Shown here: in pieces, positions 47,839 to 56,753 of the stretch
Layout: the number at the start of each line of letters is the position of its first letter
Numbering within the stretch: position 1 is the stretch's first letter
Source of the DNA: JACCTU01 sp963809175
Lineage (GTDB): Bacteria; Actinomycetota; Thermoleophilia; Gaiellales; Gaiellaceae
DNA length: 64,000 nt
NCBI GenBank assembly: GCA_963809175.1
Contig: CAWEIK010000001.1
Span: 186,001 to 250,000, forward strand
Direction: 5' to 3'
Notes under the pieces: generated by a model
Told to the model about the DNA's origin: nothing
What the model saw: only the letters and a program-made list of their open reading frames with translations
Database searches by the model: none
Program-made: the position numbers and the translations under genes

Positions 47839-49082
47839 CGAAGCAGGACGAGCTCGAGGACCTGCTGCGCCGGTCGGCGCCTCAGGTCCTCGGCGTGTTG
47901 GTCCGCCGCTATGGCGGGTTCGACGTCTGTGAGGACGCGGTGCAGGAAGCGCTGCTCGCCGCCGCTCTCCAATGGCCCGATCAAGGTGTGCCCGAGAGCC
48001 CGCGGTCGTGGTTGATCACCGTCGCGTCACGGCGGATCGTTGACGAGTTTCGGAGCGCTCACGCACGCCGGCACCGGGAGGAGACCGCCGCTGCACAGGT
48101 GCCGCGCGACGAGCTCCTTGGGCCGGCGCCGGGCGACGACGAGAGCTCGGACGAGGACGACACTCTCACCCTGCTCTTCCTCTGCGCTCATCCGACGCTC
48201 TCTCCCGCTTCCCAGGTCGCACTCATTCTGCGCGCGGTCGGTGGGCTCACGACAGCCGAGATCGCACGTGCGTTCCTTGTCCCCGAAGCGACGATCGCGC
48301 AGCGCATCAGCCGTGGCAAGCAGCGGATCAAGACGAGCGGCATCCCGTTCAACCTCCCCGCAGAGTCCGAGCGAGCCGAGCGGCTGCGCGTCGTGCTGCA
48401 CGTGCTCTACCTGATCTTCAACGAGGGCTACACCGCCACGTCAGGTCCTGACCTGCAGCGGAACGAGTTGACCGCAGAAGCAATACGCCTCACTCGCGAG
48501 GTTCGCCGACAGCTTCCCGCGGACGGCGAAGTCGCGGGCCTGCTCGGGCTGATGCTGCTGACCGAGGCGCGGCGGGCCGCGCGCAGCCGCTCCGACGGAA
48601 GCCTCGTCCCGCTCGCGGAACAAGACCGACGCCAGTGGAACCGGGAGCTCATCGACGAGGGTCTTGCTCTCGTCGCCGACGCACTATCCCGGACCGCGCT
48701 CGGGCCGTACCAGCTCCAGGCGGCGATCGCTGCAGTCCACGCCGAAGCGGCTCGCGCAGAGGACACAGACTGGCCGCAGATCCTCGCCCTCTACGAGCTG
48801 CTCGAGCGCAGCGCTCCGAATCCCATAGTCACGCTCAACCGTGCCGTCGCGGTCGCGATGGCGCAAGGCCCGCAGGCAGGCCTCGACCTATTGAAGACGC
48901 TCGACGACGAATCGATCGCAGAGCATCACCGCCTCCACGCGGTGCGCGCGCACCTGCTCGAAATGGCTGGCGACCGCGAAGCGGCCCTGGACGGTTATCT
49001 GGCCGCGGCCCGTCGGACCACGAGTCTTCCCGAGCAGCGCTACCTCGAGGCCCAAGCTGCGCGGCTAGTCGACGAGCAGTAG
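47835..49082 (+). CDS. ECF42-type sigma factor with C-terminal TPR-like extension
   Basis: 415 residues from TTG 47835. Sigma2 region: RYGGFDVCEDAVQEALLAAALQWPDQGVPESPRSWLITVASRRIVDEFRS. Sigma4: QVALILRAVGGLTTAEIARAFLVPEATIAQRISRGKQRI. The last 220 residues (VLHVLYLIFNEGYTATSG...GPYQLQAAIAAVHAEA) are the extension that defines ECF42 and is needed for activity in studied members. No anti-sigma gene is adjacent, as expected for this group. The 49083-49296 gap after it holds nothing I can name. Confidence 0.93.
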   Translation: MTKQDELEDLLRRSAPQVLGVLVRRYGGFDVCEDAVQEALLAAALQWPDQGVPESPRSWLITVASRRIVDEFRSAHARRHREETAAAQVPRDELLGPAPGDDESSDEDDTLTLLFLCAHPTLSPASQVALILRAVGGLTTAEIARAFLVPEATIAQRISRGKQRIKTSGIPFNLPAESERAERLRVVLHVLYLIFNEGYTATSGPDLQRNELTAEAIRLTREVRRQLPADGEVAGLLGLMLLTEARRAARSRSDGSLVPLAEQDRRQWNRELIDEGLALVADALSRTALGPYQLQAAIAAVHAEAARAEDTDWPQILALYELLERSAPNPIVTLNRAVAVAMAQGPQAGLDLLKTLDDESIAEHHRLHAVRAHLLEMAGDREAALDGYLAAARRTTSLPEQRYLEAQAARLVDEQ

Positions 49083-49296
49083 CGAGCCGACGACAGCGGC
49101 TCATTGCAACGAGTGTCCGTGCCGCAAAGACTGTCGATGGCAGCGGCGGCTCCATGGCTGGCAGTGGCTTGGCAGGGCCGGCACCCATCCTCGCAGCCAT
49201 GGTTGTGCTCTCGGACGGACTGCGCGCTACGCGCTTCCAGATCGGCCTCACCGTTACGGTGATCCGTGGCCAGCACGGTGCCGGGAGGCGAGGTCG

Positions 49297-50838
49297 TTGA
49301 CTGAGCTGCCCGTGGGGCGGCGGCGCGTGGTCTTCGGCGCGTTGCTGCTCGTGCTGTTCGTCGCGGCGCTCGACCAGACGATCGTCGCGACGGCGCTGCC
49401 GACGATCGTCGGCGAGCTGGGCGGCTTCGAGCACCTCTCGTGGGTGGTGACCGCGTACCTGCTGGCATCGACGGTGGTGGGACCGATCTACGGGAAGCTC
49501 GGCGACATGTACGGGCGCAAGCGCGTCCTGCAGGCAGCGCTCGTGCTTTTCCTCGTCGGCTCCACGCTGTCCGGGCTCGCCGGGAGCATGCTGGAGCTGA
49601 TCCTCTTCCGAGCGGTGCAAGGGCTCGGCGCCGGCGGCCTGATCGTCGTCTCGATGGCGGTCGTCGGGGACATCGTGGCGCCGCGCGAGCGCGGCCGCTA
49701 CCAGGGCCTGTTCGGCGGCGTCCTCGGCGTCGCGGTCGTCGCCGGGCCGTTGCTCGGCGGCTTCTTCGTGGACAACCTCTCCTGGCGCTGGATCTTCTAC
49801 ATCAACCTGCCGCTCGGCCTCGCCGCGCTGGCGGTGATCTCGAGCGTTCTCGAGTCGCGGCAGGTGACGGAGCGATGCCGGATCGACTGGCTCGGCACGC
49901 TCGTGCTCGCGGTGGGGCTGTCGGGGGTCATCCTCTACACGAGCCTCGGCGGGACGAGCTACGCCTGGGACGCGCCGTGGATGCTCGCGGGGATCTCCGC
50001 CAGCGTGGCGCTGCTCGCGCTCTTCCCGCTCGTCGAGGCGCGCGCCGCGGAGCCGATCATGCCGCTCGAGCTCTTCCGCAACGCCACCTTCCGGACGACG
50101 AGCGCGATCAGCTTCGCGATCGGGTTCGCACTCTTCGGCTCGGTGACGTTCATCCCGGTCTACCTCCAGTTCGTCAAGGGCCACAGCGCCACCGGCTCGG
50201 GGCTGCTGCTGACGCCGATGATGCTCGGCGTGCTCGTGACCTCGACGGCGAGCGGCTACCTGATCTCGCGCTATGGGAGCTATCGCCGTTTCCCGCGCGC
50301 CGGTACGGCGCTCGCGGCGGTCGCGCTCTACCTGCTCGCGACGCTCGAGCCGGGAACCCCGACGTGGGTCGCAGGCCTGTACATGCTGCTGCTCGGCCTC
50401 GGGCTCGGGCTGGTGATGCAGGTGCTCGTGCTCGCCGCGCAGAACGCGGTTGACTACCGGCTGCTCGGCGTCGCCACCTCGGGCGCGACGATGTTCAGGC
50501 AGGTCGGCGGCTCGATCGGCGTCTCCGTCTTCGGCGCGATCTTCACGAACCGCCTCGGCCAGGAGCTCGCGCACCGCCTTCCGCCCGGCACTCACGCCCC
50601 GACCGACGCAACCCCCGCTGCGATCGAGCACCTGCCTGCCGCGATCAACGCCGTCTACGCCGCAGCCGTCGCCGCCGCGCTCCACCCTGTCTTCCAGACG
50701 GCGGCCGCCGTGATGGTCGTCGCGTTCGCGCTAAGCTGGCGCCTGCGCGACGTGCCGCTGCGCGAGACGACGCAGGCTCCAGTCGGGGCCTCGGAGCCCG
50801 CGCCGCGAACGCTCGCAGGATCGAGGACAGGCGGCTGA
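49297..50838 (+). CDS. DHA2-family (EmrB/QacA) drug:H+ antiporter
   Basis: 513 residues with 14 predicted spans. Motif A GKLGDMYGRKRV, motif D1 LDQTIVATALPTIVGELG, and motif C GGVLGVAVVAGPLLGGFFVDNLSWRWIFYINLP are clear. It exports hydrophobic drugs with proton exchange. TTG 49297 has GGGAGG upstream. The stop overlaps the ABC ATPase start (TGATG), giving an unusual MFS-ABC co-translated unit. Confidence 0.92.
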   Translation: MTELPVGRRRVVFGALLLVLFVAALDQTIVATALPTIVGELGGFEHLSWVVTAYLLASTVVGPIYGKLGDMYGRKRVLQAALVLFLVGSTLSGLAGSMLELILFRAVQGLGAGGLIVVSMAVVGDIVAPRERGRYQGLFGGVLGVAVVAGPLLGGFFVDNLSWRWIFYINLPLGLAALAVISSVLESRQVTERCRIDWLGTLVLAVGLSGVILYTSLGGTSYAWDAPWMLAGISASVALLALFPLVEARAAEPIMPLELFRNATFRTTSAISFAIGFALFGSVTFIPVYLQFVKGHSATGSGLLLTPMMLGVLVTSTASGYLISRYGSYRRFPRAGTALAAVALYLLATLEPGTPTWVAGLYMLLLGLGLGLVMQVLVLAAQNAVDYRLLGVATSGATMFRQVGGSIGVSVFGAIFTNRLGQELAHRLPPGTHAPTDATPAAIEHLPAAINAVYAAAVAAALHPVFQTAAAVMVVAFALSWRLRDVPLRETTQAPVGASEPAPRTLAGSRTGG

Positions 50839-51788
50839 TGAACGCGCTGACGGCAGACGGGTTGACTCAGCGCTTCGGGGATCTCGTGGCGGTGAACAAC
50901 CTCACGTTCGAGGTTCCTGCCGGTGGTGTGGTCGGCTTCGTGGGGCCGAACGGCTCGGGGAAGTCGACGACGATCCGCGTCTTGCTCGGTCTGATCGAGC
51001 CGAGCGCTGGTTCGGGAACGGTTCTGGGCGAGTCGATTCAGCACCCCGAACGCTTTGCCGACCGGGTGGGCGCGCTGATCGAAGCCCCCGCGTTCGTGGG
51101 TTCGTTGTCGGGCCGGGACAATCTGCGCAGTCTGGCCGCACTGCGCGGCTTGCCCACCAAGCGCGTTGACGAAGTGCTCAAGATCGTGGGTCTGGCCGGG
51201 CGGGAGGACGACAAGTCCTCGACCTATTCGCTCGGAATGAAGCAGCGGCTCGGCATCGCGGCTGCCTTGCTGCCGGATCCAGAACTGCTGGTGCTCGACG
51301 AGCCGATGAACGGGCTCGATCCGGCCGGCATCGTCGAGGTTCGCGAGCTGCTGAAATCGCTGGCCGCCGGCGGCCGGACCGTGGTGGTCTCCTCCCATCT
51401 TCTTGGTGAACTCCAGGCGATGGTGGACAGCCTGGTCGTGATCCGGTTCGGGGAGCTCGTGTACGCGGGCAGCCTCAAAGGTCTCATGCAGCACGCGACC
51501 GAACGGGTGGTCGCAGCGCCCGAGCCGGCGTCCGACCTGCCCCGCCTGGTCGAGATCGTCGAGGAAAACGGCTGGACGCACGAGACCTCCGATGACGAGG
51601 TGATCGTCACCATGCCGTCCGAGCGGTCCGCCGATCTGTACCGGGCCACCGCCGCAGCTGGACTCACCCTGCGGATGCTCAATCCAGAAGCCGACACGCT
51701 CGAGACGGTGTTCCTGCGCCTGACCGGAGCGACTGACACCGAGCTTTCCGAAGAGCGTCGCGTCCAGCGGCACGGAGACGGCGGCTGA
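50838..51788 (+). CDS. ABC transporter ATP-binding protein
   Basis: 316 residues: Walker A GPNGSGKST, Q loop, signature YSLGMKQRLG, Walker B LLVLDEPMNGLDP and switch His (VVSSHLLGE). It is a DrrA/BcrA-type exporter ATPase with a C-terminal domain after residue 215. It is coupled to the MFS gene upstream and the permease downstream by TGATG overlaps. Confidence 0.94.
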   Translation: MNALTADGLTQRFGDLVAVNNLTFEVPAGGVVGFVGPNGSGKSTTIRVLLGLIEPSAGSGTVLGESIQHPERFADRVGALIEAPAFVGSLSGRDNLRSLAALRGLPTKRVDEVLKIVGLAGREDDKSSTYSLGMKQRLGIAAALLPDPELLVLDEPMNGLDPAGIVEVRELLKSLAAGGRTVVVSSHLLGELQAMVDSLVVIRFGELVYAGSLKGLMQHATERVVAAPEPASDLPRLVEIVEENGWTHETSDDEVIVTMPSERSADLYRATAAAGLTLRMLNPEADTLETVFLRLTGATDTELSEERRVQRHGDGG

Positions 51789-52585
51789 TGCGCGCCTTCC
51801 GCTCGGAGCTGATCCGGATCCGCCGGCCGGCGTTTCTCTTCGGGGGGATCGGACTGATGGCGGTGTTCGCGGGCCTGGTCTCGATCTTCATCTTCACGTC
51901 GGCCGTGGACACACCCGCTGCTCCGACGCAAGCCGGACAGGGCGCCGGCGCGTACACCGTCGCCGAGATCGCCAGCCCGGGCGGCTTCCTCACCGCCTTG
52001 CCGACCGTGAGCACGCTGGCCGGGGTGATCTTGCTCGCGCTCTGGGCGATCGCCGTGGCCACCGACTACAGCACGGGACTGATCCGCATCCTCACCCAGG
52101 CCCATCCGAACAGGATGGGCCTCCTAGGCGGCAAGATCGCCGCCCTCGGTGCCTTCACGCTGTTCGCCACGACCGTGACGACGCTCGTGGTCGTCGTCTT
52201 CGCGCGGCCCCTTGCCAAGCTCGAGGGGATCCCGATCGAGGCCTGGAAGACCGACTTCGCGTCCCAACTCGGAGAGAGCTTCTTCAACTTCTCGGTCGCA
52301 GGGCTCGTCTGGGGACTCATCGGCCTCATGCTCGCCGTGCTCACCCGCAGCTCGGCCATCGCCATCGGCATCGGGCTCGGCTTTCTGCTCGTAGTCGAGG
52401 GCCTGATCTCCATCGTCGCGCCGAACGCCCGCTCCTATCTACCCGGCGGCACGCTGGACACGCTCGCTGCCGGCGGAAACGACCAACTCGCCTGGGGTGC
52501 CGCGCTCGGGCTGGTCGTCCTCTACGGAGTCATCGCCGCCACTGTCTCCCTTGCTGTGTTCCGCACCCGCGACATCACCTCCTGA
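51788..52585 (+). CDS. ABC-2 type permease
   Basis: 265 residues with six spans (FGGIGLMAVFAGLVSIFIF, VSTLAGVILLALWAIAVATDYSTGLIR, FNFSVAGLVWGLIGLMLAVLTRSSAIAIGIGLGFLLVVEG). The ATDYSTGLIR segment after span 2 is typical of ABC-2 permeases. Together with the ATPase it should form an exporter for a drug, lipid or peptide. Confidence 0.9.
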   Translation: MRAFRSELIRIRRPAFLFGGIGLMAVFAGLVSIFIFTSAVDTPAAPTQAGQGAGAYTVAEIASPGGFLTALPTVSTLAGVILLALWAIAVATDYSTGLIRILTQAHPNRMGLLGGKIAALGAFTLFATTVTTLVVVVFARPLAKLEGIPIEAWKTDFASQLGESFFNFSVAGLVWGLIGLMLAVLTRSSAIAIGIGLGFLLVVEGLISIVAPNARSYLPGGTLDTLAAGGNDQLAWGAALGLVVLYGVIAATVSLAVFRTRDITS

Positions 52586-52681
52586 CGTAATCAGTCATCG
52601 CCCGCCAAGAGACGCGATCACCCTAGTGCTCCGAGCCGACCGGCAGCTAGGATCGAGCCGAGCGGGCCCGGAGGAAACGCG

Positions 52682-53167
52682 ATGGCAGCGGTCGACTACT
52701 TCATCAAGTTCGACGGCATCAAGGGCGAGAGCACCGATGCCAAGCACAAGGACGAGATCGACGTCGAGTCGTGGAGTTGGGGCGAGACGCACGCCACCCC
52801 TGCCCCGTCGGGTAGCGGCGGCGGAGCCGGCAAGGTCGCGATGCAGGACTTCCACTTTGTGATGGGCCTGAACCGGGCGAGCGTCGGTCTCATGAAGGCG
52901 TGCGCCACGGGGCAGCACATCAAGACGGCCACGCTCTCGGCGCGCAAGGCCGGCAAGGGCCAGCAGGAGTACCTGACGTTCAAGTTTCACGACGTCCTCG
53001 TCAGCTCGTACCAGACGAGCGGCTCCGAGGAAGCGTTCGTCCCGACCGACTCCGTGTCGTTCAACTTCGCGAAGATCGAGGTCGAGTACAAGCCGCAGAA
53101 GGCCGACGGCTCCTTGGGGTCGCCCGTCGAGTTCAGGTACGACCTCAAGACGAACAAGACCTTCTAG
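52682..53167 (+). CDS. Hcp-family (type VI tube-like) protein, orphan
   Basis: 161 residues, the usual Hcp length. N-terminus MAAVDYFIKFDGIKGESTDAKHKDEIDVESWSWGETH matches the Hcp pattern (D-x-FLKIDGIKGES...H...I-x-SWSWG). The central part has the beta-barrel elements FHFVMGLNRASVGLMKACATGQHIKTATL and YLTFKFHDVLVSSYQTSG. No other T6SS or contractile-system gene is in the window. The start follows GGAGGAAACGCG. Confidence 0.9.
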   Translation: MAAVDYFIKFDGIKGESTDAKHKDEIDVESWSWGETHATPAPSGSGGGAGKVAMQDFHFVMGLNRASVGLMKACATGQHIKTATLSARKAGKGQQEYLTFKFHDVLVSSYQTSGSEEAFVPTDSVSFNFAKIEVEYKPQKADGSLGSPVEFRYDLKTNKTF

Positions 53168-53190
53168 CGCGACTCGGCCGAGCGCCCGCC

Positions 53191-54687
53191 GTGGAGCCAG
53201 TCCGCGCCGTCCCACCTCCCGGGCGCCCCGACCCCCCGCGCGCGGAGAGCCCGCAGGCGGCGGTCGAGCTCGCCCGGCTGTTACGGGTCGCCGGCTACGA
53301 GTCGCACCGAATCCAGGAGCGGCTCGCGACCGGGGACCAGCTCCTCGCCCGCTCGCCCGAGTTGCCGTCGTACCTGCGACGGCTCGGCGACGCGGATGAG
53401 CTGGCCGTGCTGCTCCGACTCTTCCTGCTCGGTGTTCCCGTCGCACGCGCGCGGTTCGACGAGCTCGTCGGCGCAAAGCTGCAGGCGCAGCTCGCGGGAG
53501 CCGGGCTGCTCGTCGCACGACGCCGACGTCGTGCACGGGGCGGCGCGAGTCGTCCCGCACGACGAACTGCTGATCGCGTCCGACCACGCGGGCGCGGCCG
53601 AAGCGCACGCCGACCATGTCCCGGGCGTGCATCGCCCGTCCGTCGCCCTCGCGCATCTGACCGTTCGGGGCCAAGGCGAGCAGTGCCCTCGACCTCTGCA
53701 CCGGCAACGGGATCCAGGCGATCCTGCTCGCCGCGCACGCCGAGCGCGTGGTCGCGACCGACGTGAACGAGCGCGCGCTCGCCTACGCGGCGTTCAACGC
53801 AACGCTGAACGGCGCCGACAACGTGGAGACGCGACCCGGCAGCTTCTTCGAGCCGGTCGAAGGCGAGCAGTTCGACCTCGTCGTCGCCAACCCGCCGTAC
53901 GTCGTCTCGCCCGAGAGCGCGTATCTGTTCAGGGACAGCGGCCTGCCCGGCGACGCCGTCTCGGAGCACGTCGTGCGATCTGCACCGGCCGCGCTCGCGC
54001 CGGGCGGGTTCGCCTGTCTCCTGATCGCGTGGGCGCTCGATCCCGACGACCCTGCCGAGCGTCCTCGGAGCTGGCTGGAAGGCTCGGGGTGCGACGCGTA
54101 CCTCCTCCACACCTCGACGGACGACCCGATCGAGACCGCGACGGTGTGGAATCGCGACCTCCTCGACCAGCCGGAGGCCTACGCCCAGGCGCTCGATCGC
54201 TGGCTCGCGTACTACCGCGAGCTCGGGATCGAACAGCTCGGCTATGCGTGCCTCGTGCTGCGCAAGCGAAGCGACGGCCGGGACGGCTGGCTGGAGGCGC
54301 AGCAGCTGCCGCGCGCGGCGCTTCGCCCAGCGGGGCGGCACGTCAGGAAACTCTTCGAGACTCGCGACCGGATGTCCGAGGTCGACTCGGACCGCGCGCT
54401 CCTCGAGCGGCGACTACGCGTCGTCGACGACGCGGTCGTCACGCAGGACACGCGTTTCGCTGCAGGCCGCTGGCAGGCGGAGAGCTTGACCCTCCGACTC
54501 GAGAACGGGCTGCCCTTCTCCGCGGAGCTCGATGGAACCACGGCGCGATTGATCCGCGAGCTCGACGGCTCGAGGACGCTTCGACGAGGCACTGGCGGCA
54601 GTCGTCGACAGCGACGCCGCGCACGAGACGGGTCTCGCCCTCGCCCGCCGGATGCTCGAGATCGGCTTCCTCGAGTTCGCCGAGTAA
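53191..54687 (+). pseudogene. class I SAM methyltransferase (NPPY motif), frame-disrupted
   Basis: From GTG 53191 fragments in changing frames give one protein: a helical N-terminal domain (QAAVELARLLRVAGYESHRI), DADVVHGAARVVPHDELLIASDHAG, the SAM site ALDLCTGNGIQAILLAAHAERVVATDVNERAL, the catalytic VVANPPYVVSPES and a C-terminal domain ending RRMLEIGFLEFAE. Frames change near 53515, 53670 and 54582, not all in homopolymers. NPPY enzymes methylate N of Gln or bases. It may be a genuine pseudogene or a badly read gene. Confidence 0.7.
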
Positions 54688-54709
54688 CGCGGCGGCTACC
54701 GTCACGAAC

Positions 54710-55618
54710 ATGGTGTGGATTCGCCTCGCGCTCGTCGTCTTCGTGCTCGCATGGCTGTTCGACATCGCCGGGTCACGGGCGTACGTTCCGATCTGGGCAG
54801 CGTTCCTCGTCGCGCTCGGGCTCGAGCTGCAGTACTTCTTCGGCGCTCGGCGCGTGCAGCCTCGGGCGCGCGTGCGCGAAGAGGCCGAGGAGCTGCTGCT
54901 CGTCCGCGACGGGGACGACGAGTTCTGGATCCCGTACTCCGGCGAGAGCCCGGAGGAGATCGAGGAGCTCGTCGCGAAGGCGCGGGCAGAGCCGGACGTC
55001 GAGGAGACCGTCGACGTTCCGCCGCCGCGACGGTCGTTTCGCCCCTTGCTCGTCGGGCTCGGCGTGATCTTGGCATTGGCGGCGATCGTGTGGATTGCCG
55101 GCCCGCGCGGCTGGGACGGACTCGACGACGACCAGAAAGCACAGGCGACGGCGCGCTTCTCCGCCGAGGCGTCGCGACTCGTCGGCCGGCCGGTCGAGAT
55201 CCGCTGCGACGAGTCGGGGCGAATCGTCGGCGCGGTGCAGCACTCCGACGGCGTCGCGGAAGTCGGCGGGAACGTCGCCTACCTCACCCCGAACCGCTGT
55301 CACGATCTGTACCGGCAGGCGTTCGAGGGAGGCGGGCCGTTCAGCCAGACGGCGCGCGCCGTCGCCGTGCTGGCGCACGAGTCGTGGCACCTGCGAGGCG
55401 AGCGCGACGAGGGGAGAACGGAGTGCTTCGCGCTCCAGTCGGGAGTCGAGCTCGCGAGGCGACTCGGCGCGACGGACGACACGGCGCGTCAGATGATGCG
55501 CCAGCAGTTGGCCGAGAACGCGCTGCGCGCGGCCGGCGCTGCGGAGTATCTCGTCCCGCCCGAGTGCCGCGACGGCGGCGAGCTCGACCTCAACCCGGAC
55601 TCGTCGCGGTTTCCTTAG
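54710..55618 (+). CDS. membrane protein with HExxH motif
   Basis: 302 residues: two N-terminal spans (IRLALVVFVLAWLFDIAG, VPIWAAFLVALGLELQYFF), an acidic cytoplasmic part, a third span (PLLVGLGVILALAAIVWIAG), and an exterior domain with VLAHESWHLRGERDEGRTECFALQ. The HESWH pair plus a downstream Glu would suit a zinc metallopeptidase. The family is not recognised. It starts 22 bases after the methyltransferase stop. A deleted copy lies at 39458-39525. Confidence 0.75.
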   Translation: MVWIRLALVVFVLAWLFDIAGSRAYVPIWAAFLVALGLELQYFFGARRVQPRARVREEAEELLLVRDGDDEFWIPYSGESPEEIEELVAKARAEPDVEETVDVPPPRRSFRPLLVGLGVILALAAIVWIAGPRGWDGLDDDQKAQATARFSAEASRLVGRPVEIRCDESGRIVGAVQHSDGVAEVGGNVAYLTPNRCHDLYRQAFEGGGPFSQTARAVAVLAHESWHLRGERDEGRTECFALQSGVELARRLGATDDTARQMMRQQLAENALRAAGAAEYLVPPECRDGGELDLNPDSSRFP

Positions 55619-56391
55619 CTCAGCGGCGAAGTCGCGACCAGCGACGAGAAGTCGCCGGTATCGCGAATCGCCGTGGCTGCGTCCGCCATCGCGGCGATCG
55701 CAACCCAGGTGAGGCCGCTCCCGACGCTCACCCGCTGCGCACCGGCTTCGACGACCTCGGACAGCGACAGCCCGGGCCGCGCCAGAACGTTGACCGGCTT
55801 CGAGACGGCACGGCAGACAGTTTCGATCTCCTCTGCACTTCGGAGGCCCGGCGCGTAGAGAACATCGGCACCGGCCTGTTCGAAGGCCTGGAGACGCGCG
55901 ATGGTGTCCTCGAGATCTGGGTTGCCTCGGAGGTGGTTCTCGGCTCGCGCGGTCAGCGTGAACGGGAACTCCAAGCCCCGAGCGGCCTCCACCGCAGCGA
56001 CGATTCGCTCGACGGCGTGTTGGAACCCGTAGAGGTGTCCCTCGCGGTCGTAGTCCTCGATCGAGCCGCCGACCGCCCCGGCCTCGGCGACGCGCGTGAT
56101 CGCCAGCGCGGCGCTTGCCGGGTCCGGGCCGTACCCGTTCTCGAGATCGACCGAGAGCGGAAGGTCGGTGGCACCGTCGAGCGACGCGGTGTGCTCGACC
56201 ACCTCGTCCAGGGTGACGCTGCCGTCTGGACGTCCGAGCGTGAACGCGAACCCGGAGCTGGTCGTGGCGAGCGCCTTGAACCCGAGCGCCGCGAACACCC
56301 GAGCCGAACCGGCGTCCCAGGGGTTGGGCAGCACGAACGGCTCTCCGGTGTGCAACGCCCGAAAGGCCTCTGCCTTCTCTTGTCTAGTCAT
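55615..56391 (-). CDS. isocitrate lyase / PEP mutase family protein
   Basis: 258 residues of the ICL/PEPM TIM-barrel: LPNPWDAGSARVFAALGFKALATTSSG, PLSVDLENGYG with metal-binding Asp/Glu, VGGSIEDYD, LTARAENHLRG. It lacks the KKCGH loop of true isocitrate lyase, so it is more likely a C-C or P-C lyase such as oxaloacetate hydrolase or carboxyphosphonoenolpyruvate-type. ATG 56391 lies within the stop region of a truncated dehydrogenase. It converges on the HExxH gene, overlapping by 4 bases. Confidence 0.88.
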   Translation of the reverse strand: MTRQEKAEAFRALHTGEPFVLPNPWDAGSARVFAALGFKALATTSSGFAFTLGRPDGSVTLDEVVEHTASLDGATDLPLSVDLENGYGPDPASAALAITRVAEAGAVGGSIEDYDREGHLYGFQHAVERIVAAVEAARGLEFPFTLTARAENHLRGNPDLEDTIARLQAFEQAGADVLYAPGLRSAEEIETVCRAVSKPVNVLARPGLSLSEVVEAGAQRVSVGSGLTWVAIAAMADAATAIRDTGDFSSLVATSPLS

Positions 56392-56470
56392 CGGCAACGT
56401 GAATCACGACCTTGCCTCGCTTCCCGGACGCAAGACTACGCTCGAACCCCGCCCGCGCCTCGGCGAGCGA
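56384..56470 (-). pseudogene. C-terminal fragment of a zinc-type alcohol dehydrogenase/quinone oxidoreductase
   Basis: The minus strand reads SLAEARAGFERSLASG, then KRGKVVIHVADD, and stops at TAG 56384. This is the characteristic last 28 residues of MDR dehydrogenases (P-LAEA..AFE...GK-KGKVVI-V). Upstream (56471-56623) the reading no longer resembles the family, so the rest has been lost next to tRNA-Thr. Confidence 0.65.
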
Positions 56471-56623
56471 ACACCGAGCCGAATACGAACGAGGAGCGCC
56501 TCTTGCGCTCGCTCACAGCCGCCGACCGCCACGCCCTCGACGGCTCCTCCGAAGCCTCCTGCTCGACCTCGAGCGAGCGGGCGCCTGACCGATCACCAGA
56601 GGCGGGGCTACAATCGGCGGCCT

Positions 56624-56696
56624 GCCCTCTTAGCTCAGTTGGTAGAGCACCTCCATGGTAAGGAGGGGGTCGACGGTTCGAGTCCGTCAGAGGGCT
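56624..56696 (+). tRNA. tRNA-Thr (anticodon GGT)
   Basis: 73 nt: acceptor GCCCTCT/AGAGGGC, D arm with GCTCAGTTGGTAGAGC, anticodon stem CCTCC/GGAGG with loop ATGGTAA, T arm GACGG-TTCGAGT-CCGTC, discriminator T. No CCA encoded. Its last 43 bases recur at 47130. Confidence 0.95.
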
Positions 56697-56753
56697 TTCG
56701 AAAGTTCCGGCGGGTGAGCATGGGCTTAGTCGCGGACATGGCAGCATCTCCGC

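Noticed and set aside
56391..56420. GCAAG-N15-GCCGATGA at the PEP-mutase/ICL gene
   Set aside because: The -10 would overlap the start codon itself, and these bases are explained as the last codons of the truncated dehydrogenase.
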